Under the pieces are notes generated by a model. It saw only the letters and a program-made list of their open reading frames with translations, searched no databases and was not told the DNA's origin. A stretch of 64,000 bases of DNA from Calothrix sp. FI2-JRJ7 (GTDB lineage: Bacteria; Cyanobacteriota; Cyanobacteriia; Cyanobacteriales; Nostocaceae), in assembly GCA_019359675.1 (NCBI GenBank), contig JAHHGX010000079.1, forward strand, positions 119,411 to 183,410, given 5' to 3'. Each line of letters opens with the position of its first letter. The stretch's first letter is position 1. Made by a program: the position numbers and the translations under genes. Below, one piece after another: positions 35,648-44,922 of this stretch.

Positions 35648-36628
35648 ATGGCAACTACTGAGCGTAAACCACTACTGCTAGATTTTGAGAAGCCGTTGGC
35701 AGAATTGGCAACCCGAATAGACCAAATTCGGCAACTTGCTGAAGAAAATGGCGTGGATGTTTCTGGTCAAATTCGGCAGCTAGAAGCTCGTGCGACCCAA
35801 CTACGAGAGGAAATTTTCAGTAGTTTATCTCCATCACAACGATTACAGGTTGCACGTCATCCACGTCGCCCTAGTACTTTAGATTACATCCAGGCAATTA
35901 GTGATGAATGGATGGAGTTACATGGTGATAGAGGTGGTTTTGATGACCCTGCTATGGTTGGTGGTGTTGGCAGGTTAGATGGGCGCCCTGTGGTAATGTT
36001 GGGGCAACAAAAAGGACGGGATACTAAAGATAATATTGCCCGTAACTTTGGAATGCCTTACCCAGGTGGTTATCGTAAGGCGTTGCGGTTAATGGAACAC
36101 GCTAACAAATTTGGGATGCCAATTATAACTTTTATTGATACTCCTGGCGCCTGGTCTGGGGTTGAAGCTGAACATCAAGGTCAAGGTGAAGCTATCGCTT
36201 ATAACTTACGTGAAATGTTTAGCTTTGATGTACCTATTATTTGTACTGTTATTGGTGAAGGTGGTTCCGGTGGTGCTTTAGGTATTGGTGTTGGTGATAG
36301 ACTTTTGATGTTTGAGCATTCGGTTTACACTGTTGCAACTCCCGAAGCTTGTGCGGCCATTCTATGGAAAGATGCCGCTAAATCTCCTCAAGCTGCTGTT
36401 GCACTCAAAATTGTTTCTCATGACCTCAAAGGTTTGGGTATCGTTGACCAAATTTTACCTGAGCCAACTGGTGGCGCCCATTCCGACCCTCTCAAAGCCG
36501 CAACTACTCTTAAGACCGCTTTAGTTGATAATTTAGATGAACTTTCTACGTTAACTTCAGGACAACGGCGCCAGTTACGCTACGAAAAATTCCGCAAAAT
36601 TGGCGTTTTTACTGAAGTTGAACATTGA
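35648..36628 (+). CDS. accA: Acetyl-CoA carboxylase carboxyltransferase subunit alpha
   Basis: A 326-residue subunit of the enzyme that makes malonyl-CoA, the first committed step of fatty acid synthesis. It contains [26 protein letters not shown], the substrate-binding [10 protein letters not shown] and [24 protein letters not shown], and [17 protein letters not shown], all typical AccA text. AccD, AccB and AccC are not in the window. Its position after ado and aar may allow shared transcription, although the repeat block between them is long. Confidence 0.97.
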   Translation: MATTERKPLLLDFEKPLAELATRIDQIRQLAEENGVDVSGQIRQLEARATQLREEIFSSLSPSQRLQVARHPRRPSTLDYIQAISDEWMELHGDRGGFDDPAMVGGVGRLDGRPVVMLGQQKGRDTKDNIARNFGMPYPGGYRKALRLMEHANKFGMPIITFIDTPGAWSGVEAEHQGQGEAIAYNLREMFSFDVPIICTVIGEGGSGGALGIGVGDRLLMFEHSVYTVATPEACAAILWKDAAKSPQAAVALKIVSHDLKGLGIVDQILPEPTGGAHSDPLKAATTLKTALVDNLDELSTLTSGQRRQLRYEKFRKIGVFTEVEH

Positions 36629-36662
36629 ATATACTCGAATAAACTTTTTTTTGTTATAATTG

Positions 36663-36715
36663 CCTATGGAAAGTTACTTTTCTTAACGAATCTTAACCTT
36701 CCATAGGTATTTTAT
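36663..36715 (+). terminator. Terminator-like hairpin after accA
   Basis: CCTATGGAA (36663-36671) and TTCCATAGG (36699-36707) form a 9-bp stem with a 27-base loop, followed by TATTTTATTAG. It lies 35 bases after the accA stop. The loop is long but the placement suits termination. Confidence 0.55.
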
Positions 36716-37088
36716 TAGTACATTGGTTCGATTTGATTATTTACCTTACTCAACTTTCTTCCGGAATTAGTGAGGAGGTAATGTAGCGTCAATGAGAATA
36801 AAAACCAAACAGAAACCACTAACAGGCTTTTAGCGATATGGATTGCAAAATTTATCAAGAAAGTGTATTTGATTGCTTACACTTAGAATGTATTAATTTG
36901 AAAGGATAGCATCTGTATAGAGGTTATTCAGGAAATTTTTAGAATTGCTTAATCTATATAACCAACCGCGATACACACATTAGACCTCAAAATCGAAAGT
37001 TCTGGGTATCTATTTAGAGAGAAAGAACTGGTGACAAGAAGTCTGTTTAATGGCGATGCGTTTGGGTGGTCAAACAACTGGAGACAAC
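36716..37088. other. Gap upstream of the SDR gene
   Basis: About 370 bases without a gene. A GGAG ribosome site lies at 37080-37083. I see no clear regulatory motif; the region is AT-rich and probably holds a promoter for the SDR-folE pair. Confidence 0.35.
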
Positions 37089-37814
37089 ATGATTGTCGAG
37101 CATAAACGACGCGCCCTTATAACCGGAGCAAGTAGCGGAATTGGAAAAGCAACAGCTTTAGCCTTTGCAAAAGCGGGTATAGATGTTGCTCTACTTAGCC
37201 GTTCTCTCCCAAAACTCACAGCAGTAGCTGAAGCTGTGCAACATGCAGGAGTAGAGGCAAAAACATACGCAGTGGACTTAAGCGTAGTTGACGAAGTCCA
37301 AGAAAAAATGCAGCATATTGCACAAGATTTTGGTAATATTGACATTCTTGTAAATAATGCTGGAATGGCATATACAGCTGACTTGAGCGAAACACCTTTA
37401 TCTGACTGGCAACGGGTAATTGATTTAAATTTAACCAGCGTGTTTGAATGCATCAAGGGAATTTTACCCACAATGCGTGTTCGCGGCACGGGTACAATTA
37501 TTAACGTCGTTTCAATCGCGGGTAAACAAGCTTTTCCAAACTGGGGTGCCTACTGCGTTAGTAAAGCTGGTTTGTTAGCGCTGTCACAAACATTAGCACA
37601 AGAAGAGCGTAAGTACGGTATCCGCGTCACAGCACTTTGCCCAGGTTCAGTGAATACAGAACTTTGGGACACCGAAACCGTTCACGCGAACTTTGACCGT
37701 TCCAACATGCTCACCCCAGAAATTGTTGCTCAATCAATTCTTTACACTGCACTACTGCCTTCTGGTGCAGTTGTTAATGAATTAACTCTCATGCCGAGTG
37801 CTGGAGTTCTTTAA
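37089..37814 (+). CDS. Short-chain dehydrogenase/reductase (SDR)
   Basis: A 241-residue Rossmann-fold oxidoreductase. The cofactor loop [10 protein letters not shown] lies about ten residues after the start, NNAGMAY near residue 85, and the catalytic set in [21 protein letters not shown] (Ser, then Tyr-x-x-x-Lys). I selected the ATG at 37089 because GGAG precedes it at the right spacing, although a longer frame from 37050 exists. An SDR gene sits in this place beside ado-aar-accA in many cyanobacteria, but its substrate is not known. It is likely cotranscribed with folE, 35 bases later. Confidence 0.9.
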   Translation: MIVEHKRRALITGASSGIGKATALAFAKAGIDVALLSRSLPKLTAVAEAVQHAGVEAKTYAVDLSVVDEVQEKMQHIAQDFGNIDILVNNAGMAYTADLSETPLSDWQRVIDLNLTSVFECIKGILPTMRVRGTGTIINVVSIAGKQAFPNWGAYCVSKAGLLALSQTLAQEERKYGIRVTALCPGSVNTELWDTETVHANFDRSNMLTPEIVAQSILYTALLPSGAVVNELTLMPSAGVL

Positions 37815-37849
37815 GTACTTCCACAGAAACATCACATAACACTTACATC

Positions 37850-38545
37850 ATGACTATAGCTCGTTCCAACGGCTCTCAATCCCCGCTAATTCCTGATTTA
37901 ACTGATATCAGTATTAGGCCCGACCGTAATACCCATAACGGTAAGACACCTGAGTTGCATCCACCTACCCCAGAGCATATGGAGCAAATGCAGGACGCGG
38001 TACGAAATATACTTATAGGTGTTGGCGAAGACCCGGAACGTGAAGGACTGCTCAAAACTCCAAAACGTGTAGCAGAAGCTATGCGCTTCTTGACGAGTGG
38101 TTATAGCCAGTCGCTTGAAGACCTAGTTAATAATGCCATTTTCGATGAAGGGCACAACGAAATGGTATTAGTTCGTGATATTGACTTTTTTAGTTTATGC
38201 GAACACCACATGCTCCCGTTTATGGGTAGAGCGCATGTTGCTTATATCCCTAACCAAAAAGTTGTTGGACTTAGTAAACTTGCTCGCATCGTCGAAATGT
38301 ACTCGCGTCGTTTGCAGGTGCAAGAACGTCTTACCCGTCAAATTGCTGAAGCTGTTCAAACAATTTTAGAACCCCAAGGCGTTGCTGTAGTTATGGAAGG
38401 CGCCCATATGTGCATGGCTATGCGTGGAGTTCAAAAACCCGGTTCTTGGACTGTTACAAGTGCCATGCTTGGTGTATTCCAAGACGAACAGAAAACGCGC
38501 GAAGAGTTCTTCAACTTAATTCGTCACCAACCATCATTCTTTTAA
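37850..38545 (+). CDS. folE: GTP cyclohydrolase I
   Basis: A 231-residue enzyme converting GTP to dihydroneopterin triphosphate for folate and pterin synthesis. Core motifs are [19 protein letters not shown] (zinc and active-site Cys/His) and [20 protein letters not shown] (second zinc Cys and catalytic His region). The N-terminal 50 residues are an extension before the common core ([21 protein letters not shown]). It lies 35 bases after the SDR gene and converges on trpF over a GTTAGGA repeat. Confidence 0.97.
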   Translation: MTIARSNGSQSPLIPDLTDISIRPDRNTHNGKTPELHPPTPEHMEQMQDAVRNILIGVGEDPEREGLLKTPKRVAEAMRFLTSGYSQSLEDLVNNAIFDEGHNEMVLVRDIDFFSLCEHHMLPFMGRAHVAYIPNQKVVGLSKLARIVEMYSRRLQVQERLTRQIAEAVQTILEPQGVAVVMEGAHMCMAMRGVQKPGSWTVTSAMLGVFQDEQKTREEFFNLIRHQPSFF

Positions 38546-38588
38546 TAGTTAGGAGTTATGAGTTAATGAGAATTCCTAACTCCTAACT
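38546..38588. repeat. GTTAGGA repeats forming the folE/trpF junction
   Basis: GTTAGGAGTTATGAGTT units in direct order followed by CCTAACTCCTAACTG in inverted order, so the gap can form a hairpin. On the minus strand it encodes the final residues of TrpF (LGVRNSH). Confidence 0.8.
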
Positions 38589-39201
38589 GTTCAAATAATT
38601 TTGCGACTTTACCTAAATCTTTATCTGCTGGCGCCTTTTCGACACCGCTCGATAAGTCAATTCCGTTTGGTTTGACTTTATTTAGTGCTGAGGCAATATT
38701 GTCTGGTGTTAATCCTCCTGCTAAAAACCAAGGACAACCTGGCTTAAATTCTTCAAGGATGTTCCAATCTAGAGTTTGGCCAGTTCCACCTAACTGTTGA
38801 GGATGATAAGCATCTAATAGCAGGGTATCAACATAATCAGTAAAAGTTGCCGTATTATCTAAATCTTCTACATTACGTATTCTTAACGCTTTAATTATTT
38901 CAATTCCTGGCAAAATTTCACGTACTTGTTTGCAAAATTCTGGAGATTCATTACCGTGTAATTGTACTCCTGTCAATGACGAATTATTAGTTATAAATGC
39001 TATTTCTGTAGGATTTGCATTGGCAAAAACTCCGATTTTATCTATATGAGAGGGTAATTTTGCTACAACTGATTGAATTTGCTCTAAGGTAACGTAGCGT
39101 GGGGAAGATTCGACGCAAATAAATCCTAAAGCAGTGGCGCCCGAAGCTACAATTGCTTGACCTTGTAGTGGATCACGAATTCCACAAATTTTAATTCGCA
39201 T
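38563..39201 (-). CDS. trpF: Phosphoribosylanthranilate isomerase
   Basis: A 212-residue TIM-barrel enzyme of tryptophan synthesis converting phosphoribosyl-anthranilate to CdRP. Landmarks are the N-terminal [25 protein letters not shown] (catalytic Cys in KICG), [32 protein letters not shown] (catalytic Asp) and [10 protein letters not shown]. The C-terminus beyond about residue 202 is written by the GTTAGGA repeat, so the natural end may have been altered. No other trp gene is adjacent. Confidence 0.96.
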   Translation of the reverse strand: MRIKICGIRDPLQGQAIVASGATALGFICVESSPRYVTLEQIQSVVAKLPSHIDKIGVFANANPTEIAFITNNSSLTGVQLHGNESPEFCKQVREILPGIEIIKALRIRNVEDLDNTATFTDYVDTLLLDAYHPQQLGGTGQTLDWNILEEFKPGCPWFLAGGLTPDNIASALNKVKPNGIDLSSGVEKAPADKDLGKVAKLFEQLGVRNSH

Positions 39202-39340
39202 ATAAATTTTAAGAATTTAAGAAACGTAGTTAACTTTACTGTAATTCGAAATAAATAAAGAATATTGGCTTTATTTACTATAAACTTTTATAATCTTTCT
39301 GATTATGATAAGTTTTCGCTCTGAGGAGAAAAGCGCGCTT

Positions 39341-39592
39341 ATGCCTTCAGTTTTACTAGCAGTTGCAGCTAACGTTCCCGCAACACCCGCTTGGAATCCA
39401 ACAGTTGGATTGATTATCAGCATATGCTCGTTTGTTGCGCTGCTGCTCACCTTAAAGATTGAAAGACCAATGGTTGGTCCAAAAATGCCGTTACTGCCTA
39501 TGAGCATTCCTGCATTTGTAGCTGCAATGTGCTTTGGTCACGTTGTCGGTATTGGTGTCGTTTTAGGACTGACTAACATTGGCACATTGTAA
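39341..39592 (+). CDS. psaK: Photosystem I subunit PsaK, copy 1
   Basis: An 83-residue two-helix photosystem I subunit. The N-terminus VLLAVAANVPATPAWNPTVG precedes the first membrane helix; the second helix holds the typical FGHVVGIGVVLGLTNIG close to the C-terminus. PsaK sits at the rim of photosystem I and helps in coupling to other antennae and to state transitions. I prefer the ATG at 39341, with GAGGAG upstream, over an ATG 36 bases earlier. A second psaK follows after 133 bases. Confidence 0.92.
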   Translation: MPSVLLAVAANVPATPAWNPTVGLIISICSFVALLLTLKIERPMVGPKMPLLPMSIPAFVAAMCFGHVVGIGVVLGLTNIGTL

Positions 39593-39629
39593 AATGCAGC
39601 ACATTTTACGGCGTTTGTAATTCTAACTA

Positions 39630-39654
39630 AAGGGGGAGGTACTTTCCTCCCCTT
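39630..39654. promoter_or_regulatory. G/C-rich hairpin between the psaK genes
   Basis: AAGGGGGAGG and CCTCCCCTT (39630-39639, 39646-39654) fold into a strong hairpin with a 6-base loop; it lacks a following T-tract. It could stabilise the first psaK message or attenuate read-through into the second. A smaller stem TAAAATG/CATTTTA is at 39590-39608. Confidence 0.45.
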
Positions 39655-39725
39655 AGATGGAAGATTCAAGTCTTTATCCGAACGAGCATTAAGAATGAGC
39701 TTATGTTCGTGTAGGAGAAAGAACT

Positions 39726-40037
39726 GTGTTTTCCACATTTATATCTACTTTGACTTTTAATTTGGTATCGCTTTTGGCGGCTGTTCAACCAACGGTTCCT
39801 AATAGCGCTGTTGGCTGGAACTGGTCTGGTACTTACATTATTGTTGGCGCCAGCTTATTAGCTCTTTTAATTATTCCAAGAACAATCGAGGAACCTCATG
39901 TAGGTAATAGAATGCCATTACCTTTCCCTTCGTTGTTCAATAATCCTAGTGTCGGCACCTTCCTCGCAGCAATGGCTACTGGTCATATAGTTGGCATAGG
40001 CGCCGTTTTAGGTTTAACCAACCTTGGTGTTCTTTAG
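39726..40037 (+). CDS. psaK: Photosystem I subunit PsaK, copy 2
   Basis: A 103-residue second PsaK, starting at GTG with AGGAG about 10 bases upstream. It differs from copy 1 in a longer N-terminus ([19 protein letters not shown]) and loop, but shares the ending [18 protein letters not shown]. Cyanobacteria often have PsaK1 and PsaK2, the latter induced by high light; I cannot tell from sequence alone which is which. Adjacent tandem placement suggests local duplication. Confidence 0.9.
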   Translation: MFSTFISTLTFNLVSLLAAVQPTVPNSAVGWNWSGTYIIVGASLLALLIIPRTIEEPHVGNRMPLPFPSLFNNPSVGTFLAAMATGHIVGIGAVLGLTNLGVL

Positions 40038-40069
40038 TTAATTTTGAATCAAATATTTTATGTTGTTGG

Positions 40070-40095
40070 TAGAGACGTTACATGTAACGTCTCTA
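40070..40095. repeat. TAGAGAC palindrome, copy 4 (core GTTACATGTAAC)
   Basis: A perfect 26-bp palindrome followed by an extra GTCTCTACA half-arm. It lies 33 bases after the second psaK, between that gene and the decayed kinase on the other strand. Confidence 0.9.
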
Positions 40096-40134
40096 CGTCT
40101 CTACATACATTTGTATTGTACATTTTTACATGTC

Positions 40135-41107
40135 ATTGAACTAGTTCTAACGCAATTTCTACAACTTCATTTGAATTAATTGGTTTAGCAATGTGTCTGT
40201 TAAACCTGCCTTTATTGCCTGCTGCTCGTTCAGTTGCCCAGTATAAGCACTTACAGCTATAGCTGGAATAGATTTGGTTTTTTCTGATGCTCTAATCTTT
40301 TGTATCAAATTATAACCATCCATATTGGGCATTCCGATATCGCTAATTAATAAGTCTGAGATAGATTGACTTAATACACTTAGCGCTTCTATTCCTGATG
40401 CTACTGCTGTTACTTTTGCGTATTGTTCTGTTAAAATAAAGCTAAGTAACTCGCGCGAGTGTAACTCATCATCTACAACTAAAATATTAACTCCGTTTAA
40501 ATCAGAGCATAGATTATTGGCTTGTGTCAAAGCAGATGTTTGAGCAATATTTGAGGAAAGCGGAATTTTGACTGTAAAAGTTGCTCCTTGTCCAACACCC
40601 GGACTATGAGCTGTTATGCTACCACCGTGCAGTTCGACGAGTTGACAGACTATTGCTAATCCTAGTCCGAGTCCTCCAAATTTGCGTGTTGTAAAACTAT
40701 CTTCTTGCTTGAAATGCTCAAATATATGCGGGAAAATTCTGAACTAATACCTTTACCTGTGTCTTTAACTTGAATTTGGGCGTTGGCGCCATCTTTTATT
40801 AAGTAAACTTCAATTTGTCCACCTTGAGGAGTAAATTTTACAGCATTTGATAAAAGATTCCATACAACTTGCTGTAAACGAGCTGTATCACCAATCACGT
40901 TAACTGCTGGTGTAATCTCTCTGGATTATCTGGAAAAACGTCGAACAAAGCACGACCAACAACATCCTCTCGTTTTTTCATGGTCGCGTGCAAATAGGCA
41001 TCGCTTGCTGCCAGAATCACAAAATCAGGTGTTAGTATTATATATAATCCTGGTACCGCCTCAAATATAGTTTGAAAATTCAGTGTCTGCTCACCCATTG
41101 GCGCCAC
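40135..41107 (-). pseudogene. Decayed hybrid sensor histidine kinase
   Basis: Three pieces of one gene run in order on the minus strand: a PAS domain (41107-40895; VPGLYIILTPDFVILAASD), an ATPase domain (40898-40662; [21 protein letters not shown], then VKDTGKGI), and a receiver domain (40530-40159; [26 protein letters not shown]). The PAS frame breaks at ERLHQQLT and the phospho-acceptor histidine domain is absent, so an internal deletion occurred. A frameshift follows ISSEF, where the G-box text ([15 protein letters not shown]) resumes in another frame, and another one-base shift truncates the receiver (its true end [15 protein letters not shown] is in the next frame). Confidence 0.85.
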
Positions 41108-41628
41108 AAAAATGCTTTCGCTTAATAGGTTATTACTCTGACTCCAAAATAACTACTCTACTTTTGGTAAATATTTTTCTTACTTCGATTTTTTATTATT
41201 CCAAAAGTGATATTTTTAATAAATTTTAATTTTTATTAAAGTTGCTTCTATATCTGAACATATCTACGTTTATAGATATCCATTTCTGCTACAATATAAT
41301 TAAAATACTATCGGTATTTTATGGGCACAAGCGCTTTCAAGAGCAAAAACCTACCTTTCGATGTAGCCCATTATGCATATTGTTCTGGTTGATTTTATCA
41401 AAATATAATCATTTTCACTTGTAACAATATTGGTAATTAAACGCCAATATGAGCGTTAAGGTTTGCGAGTTAACTGCTCAATATCTAAAGAGCTACAATT
41501 GTTTATGCTAGAGATATTAAATCTGAGGAAGCGTATTACTACACGTTATTACAAGCTGTAGTAGAATAAGTGCAAAATTATAGTACTTTAATAATACAAT
41601 TAGTAATATTTATTAAACGGAAAAAATC
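41108..41628. other. AT-rich gap between the broken kinase and the S2P gene
   Basis: About 520 bases with no open frame I trust and no recognised repeat. It must contain the promoter of the S2P protease gene. Confidence 0.35.
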
Positions 41629-42825
41629 ATGCAAGCAAATTGGAAAATAGGGTCTTTGTTCGGAATACCTTTATTTTTAGACCCGTTGTGGTTTGTAGTT
41701 TTTGGGTTAGCAACGCTAAATTTTGGTTTTGCTTACCAGCAATGGGGCGCCAGCTTGGCTTGGGGCGCCGCTGTGATAATGTCATTACTGTTGTTTGGCT
41801 CAGTTGTGCTGCACGAACTAGGTCATAGCTTGGCAGCAAAGTCACAAGGTATTCAAGTTAACTCGATAACCTTATTTTTATTTGGTGGAATTGCGGCAAT
41901 TGAAGAAGAGTCAAAAACTCCGGGTAAAGCTTTTCAAGTTGCCATAGCAGGGCCACTAGTAAGCATTGGTTTATATATAGTACTGCAATTGATATCAAAT
42001 GTGTTTTCTGATACTTCACTTACACATGCCATACTTGGAGACTTAGCACGTATTAATTTAGTGCTAGCACTATTTAATTTAATTCCAGGTTTACCGTTAG
42101 ATGGTGGACAAGTATTGAAAGCAGCATTATGGAAAGTAACAGGTAATAGATTTCAAGCAGTGCGAGGCGCCGCAAAAGCAGGTCAAATACTAGGATATAC
42201 TGCAATTGCGGCTGGTTTAGCAGTTGATTATTTTACAAGTGACTTAGGAACAGGATTATGGATTGCATTATTAGGGTGGTTTGGAATTCGTAACGCGACA
42301 AGCTACGACCGTGTTACAGTTTTGCAAGAGACACTACTAAAAACCAAAGCTAGTGAAGCAATGACGCGGGACTTTCGCGTTATTGACGCAAACCAACCAC
42401 TGCGTGCGTTTGCCGACTTATATTTATTAGATTCCAATTCACAAATTTACTTCGCTGAGTCAGATGGACGCTACCGAGGTATGGTAAACGTTGACAACTT
42501 ACGTCAAATTGAACGCAGCGAGTGGGAAACCAAAACTTTAGAAGCAATAGTTAACCCCCTTTCAGAACTTCCCACTGTCGAAGAAACAGCCACACTAGTA
42601 GAAGTAATCAATAAACTAGAAGACGAAAAAATTCTGCGAGTAACAGTACTTTCACCAGCAGGCGCCGTTGCTGGTTTAATAGACAGAGGAGATATTATCC
42701 AAGCGTTAGCAAAAAAACTAAAATTAAAAATTAGCGATGCTGACATCAAACAAGTCAAACAAAATGGAACCTACCCACCAGGACTACAGCTAGGAGTAAT
42801 CGCCAAATCTACAACAAATGAATAA
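41629..42825 (+). CDS. Site-2 protease (M50) with CBS domains
   Basis: A 398-residue intramembrane metalloprotease. The zinc motif HELGH is in the third hydrophobic segment (about residues 63-67), and the partner motif NLIPGLPLDGGQ near 145-156 supplies the Asp ligand. After the membrane part a pair of CBS domains follows (residues about 245-370: MTRDFRVIDANQPL, then PLSELPTVEETATLVEVI), which usually bind adenine nucleotides and regulate activity. Members cleave membrane-bound regulators in response to stress. The gene stands alone; its target is unknown. Confidence 0.93.
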   Translation: MQANWKIGSLFGIPLFLDPLWFVVFGLATLNFGFAYQQWGASLAWGAAVIMSLLLFGSVVLHELGHSLAAKSQGIQVNSITLFLFGGIAAIEEESKTPGKAFQVAIAGPLVSIGLYIVLQLISNVFSDTSLTHAILGDLARINLVLALFNLIPGLPLDGGQVLKAALWKVTGNRFQAVRGAAKAGQILGYTAIAAGLAVDYFTSDLGTGLWIALLGWFGIRNATSYDRVTVLQETLLKTKASEAMTRDFRVIDANQPLRAFADLYLLDSNSQIYFAESDGRYRGMVNVDNLRQIERSEWETKTLEAIVNPLSELPTVEETATLVEVINKLEDEKILRVTVLSPAGAVAGLIDRGDIIQALAKKLKLKISDADIKQVKQNGTYPPGLQLGVIAKSTTNE

Positions 42826-42830
42826 ACTTT

Positions 42831-42858
42831 GCAACGGATGTAACGGATGTAACGGATA
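42831..42858. repeat. Tandem 9-mer repeat GCAACGGAT/GTAACGGAT, after the S2P gene
   Basis: Three 9-base units in a row, same family as 31476-31503 and 48465-48496. Confidence 0.85.
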
Positions 42859-42906
42859 ATTTATTTTATTGAACAAGTTTTCGTTTGTGCAAAAAGCTAA
42901 ATCTTG

Positions 42907-42933
42907 TGGAATGGGCATAGAAAGCCCGTTCCA
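42907..42933. repeat. TGGAATGGGC...GCCCGTTCCA hairpin
   Basis: A 10-bp stem with one G-T pair around a 7-base loop, just upstream of the HD-domain gene. It resembles the hairpin at 18386-18403 (GGAACGGC type). Confidence 0.65.
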
Positions 42934-42970
42934 ACATAAAATATTAATACAGCATATTTACTTGAAGAAA

Positions 42971-43561
42971 GTGCAAAATAATCGTCTCACGCAACAAATA
43001 CAATTCATCCTAGAAATAGACAAACTCAAACACATTCTTCGCCAAACACTACTAACCGACAGTTCGCGTCGAGAAAACACCGCAGAACACTCATGGCATA
43101 TCGCCATCATGGCAATAATTCTATCCGAATACGCACCACCTGGAACAGATATATTGCGCGCCATCAAAATGTTATTAATCCATGACATAGTAGAAATAGA
43201 CGCAGGTGACACATTCTGCTACGACATACAAGCAAACTTAAACAAAGCTCAACGCGAAATTGAAGCAGCAAATCGGATATTTGGACTTTTACCAAACGAC
43301 TTAGAATCAGAACTAAGAGAAATTTGGGAAGAATTCGAGCAACAAAACACACCAACATCAAAATTTGCCGCTGCTTTAGATAGAATACAGCCATTTTTAC
43401 ATAACGGACAAACAAAAGGTGGAACTTGGCGCCTACATAATATAAGTCGTGAACAAGTAATGAAACGTATGGCGCCAGTTGAGGAAGGTACACCAGAACT
43501 ATGGGATGCTATACAGCAAATGATAAATGATTTTGCTGAGGCTGGATATTTGAAAAAATAG
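42971..43561 (+). CDS. HD-domain phosphohydrolase (YfbR/HDDC2-like)
   Basis: A protein of about 196 residues in the HD family that includes YfbR-type 5'-deoxynucleotidases. It has NTAEHSWHIAIM-like text (ENTAEHSWHIAIMAIILS, metal-binding His), the HD motif in LLIHDIVEIDAGDTF and a late ALDRIQPFLHN. The likely role is dephosphorylation of deoxyribonucleoside monophosphates. I chose the GTG at 42971 (QNNRLTQQIQ); the longer frame from a TTG at 42869 would translate the hairpin repeat at 42907. It ends next to the host repeat of an insertion sequence. Confidence 0.85.
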   Translation: MQNNRLTQQIQFILEIDKLKHILRQTLLTDSSRRENTAEHSWHIAIMAIILSEYAPPGTDILRAIKMLLIHDIVEIDAGDTFCYDIQANLNKAQREIEAANRIFGLLPNDLESELREIWEEFEQQNTPTSKFAAALDRIQPFLHNGQTKGGTWRLHNISREQVMKRMAPVEEGTPELWDAIQQMINDFAEAGYLKK

Positions 43562-43567
43562 AATATA

Positions 43568-43593
43568 ATCCCCCCTAACCCCCCTTAATAAGG
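43568..43593. repeat. Left arm of a C/G-rich inverted repeat split by an IS
   Basis: ATCCCCCCTAACCCCCC then TTAATAAGG matches, as complement, the right arm at 44893-44921. Joined across the insertion sequence the two arms form a long stem of the CCCCCCTAACCCCCC/GGGGGGTTGGGGGG type. Confidence 0.75.
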
Positions 43594-44821
43594 CAGGGCT
43601 GTTTCATTCTAAAAAGGAAAATAGTAATAGGATGTTGTGGGCACACTGACGTATAGCTTAAGTTCGGGAATCGAAACCATTATGACGGAACAAGTTGATA
43701 GCAAAACTGCGAAGAATCGAGAAATTAGCAGCGGCATAACCATCAACGATTTGAGCTTTGTCTTCGTTAAACACGACATCCTTTACCCAATGCAATTGAT
43801 TCTCAATACCCCAGTGACCGCGAATACCTTGAGCAAAATCAGGCGCCTCAAGAGTTATTGAACTTATATAATATGCAGTTTCTGAGTAAGGTGTATTCCC
43901 ACGAGTGCCAAAACGTTCGACTCGAACTATACGCTTTAACCCAACCCAGTCAGTCGAAATATTTTCCAAGTGATCAAAAACTGATACAGTACGGGTTGTG
44001 ATACGATCTCGAATTTGCTCAAAGTCTGTATGTATACTTGTTGGCTGCTCCCGATTGCATATTCAGTTGCATCTGGTTATATAGTTTTGGTTGGTTAGCT
44101 TTAACCGCAATCACGTAATCGTTTCCACTGTCGATAATTTGCTCAACTGTTTTTTTTGACAATGAAGCGCATCAAAACTGAATACGGCACCCTTTATATT
44201 CAAGGCTGCGATTAAACTTTGGACTGTTGCGATTTCACTGGTCTGCTTGTTGTTCATTGTTTGTAGCCCTACGATAACACCTTGTTTGCTACTGAACATT
44301 GATACTACACTTACAAATGCTTGATATGCGTTACTATGATCAATAACCGTACCTCTAATACTTTTACCGTCAGTTGCCAACCATTCGCCCTCCGTTAATT
44401 CTACGTATTGACTTGCCCAGTCATTAAATATCCGCGTCAAGTTCTCAAAATTAACGCGCATCATTACCCTTCGCATTGTTGAGTAGGAAGGAACCCTGTC
44501 TTTAGGTATGTCTAATATATCGATTAAAGATTGTTGATGGCGCTCAACAAAATCTCCCAAGCTTCTGTAACCGCAACAACCGCTCATTGTTCCCATGATT
44601 ACTAGCAACAGTACTAACCACAAAGGATGCCTTTGCCCTTTTTTAGTGCGAAAATCTCTGACTTTTCTGAGTTCTTCGATCAAATTGGCTGTCATAAATG
44701 CCCCTGCATGATTGCTACATGATTGTGTTGGCGCCCAGGCGCGGCGGAGCCGCGCCCTCGCTTGACTTTGTTACGCTAGTACTGATTTAACCATTTTTCT
44801 CCGGAGAATGAAACAGCCCTG
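43594..44821 (-). mobile_element. Insertion sequence of the ISAs1 family, defective
   Basis: The ends carry 17-bp perfect inverted repeats (CAGGGCTGTTTCATTCT at 43594-43610 and its complement at 44805-44821), extendable to 19 bp with GG. The element is 1,228 bp. CCCTTAATAAGG flanks it on both sides (43582-43593, 44822-44833), giving a target duplication of 8-12 bp depending on where the end is drawn. Inside lies one frameshifted transposase gene. Family size and duplication length fit ISAs1. Confidence 0.85.
43658..44695 (-). pseudogene. ISAs1-type DDE transposase, two frameshifts
   Basis: The N-terminal part (44695-44111) reads IEELRKVRDFRTKKGQRHPLW, WLATDGKSIRG with the first Asp, and FDALHCQKK with the second. 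The reading frame then breaks within a run of eight T's (A's in the coding sense) near 44150 and continues as TVEQIIDSGNDYVIAVKANQ, breaks again near 44030 (after ANKYT), and resumes to the C-terminal part (43969-43658) with GHWGIENQLHWVKDVVFNED, containing the last catalytic Glu. Two shifts make it inactive unless programmed frameshifting repaired the first. Confidence 0.85.
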
Positions 44822-44822
44822 C

Positions 44823-44922
44823 CCTTAATAAGGGGGGACAAAAGGAAGAGCCAAAGCCTTATTTAGTAAGGGAAAAAATAAGAATTTAAAGCTCCCTTAT
44901 TAAGGGGGGTTGGGGGGATTAA
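44823..44922. repeat. Right part of the IS-split inverted repeat
   Basis: After the target duplication come GGGGGGAC and 60 bases that include a smaller CCTTATTTAGTAAGG palindrome, then the right arm CTCCCTTATTAAGGGGGGT followed by TGGGGGGATT. On the minus strand the arm encodes the last residues (NPPNPP) and stop of the lipoate ligase-like gene. Confidence 0.75.
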
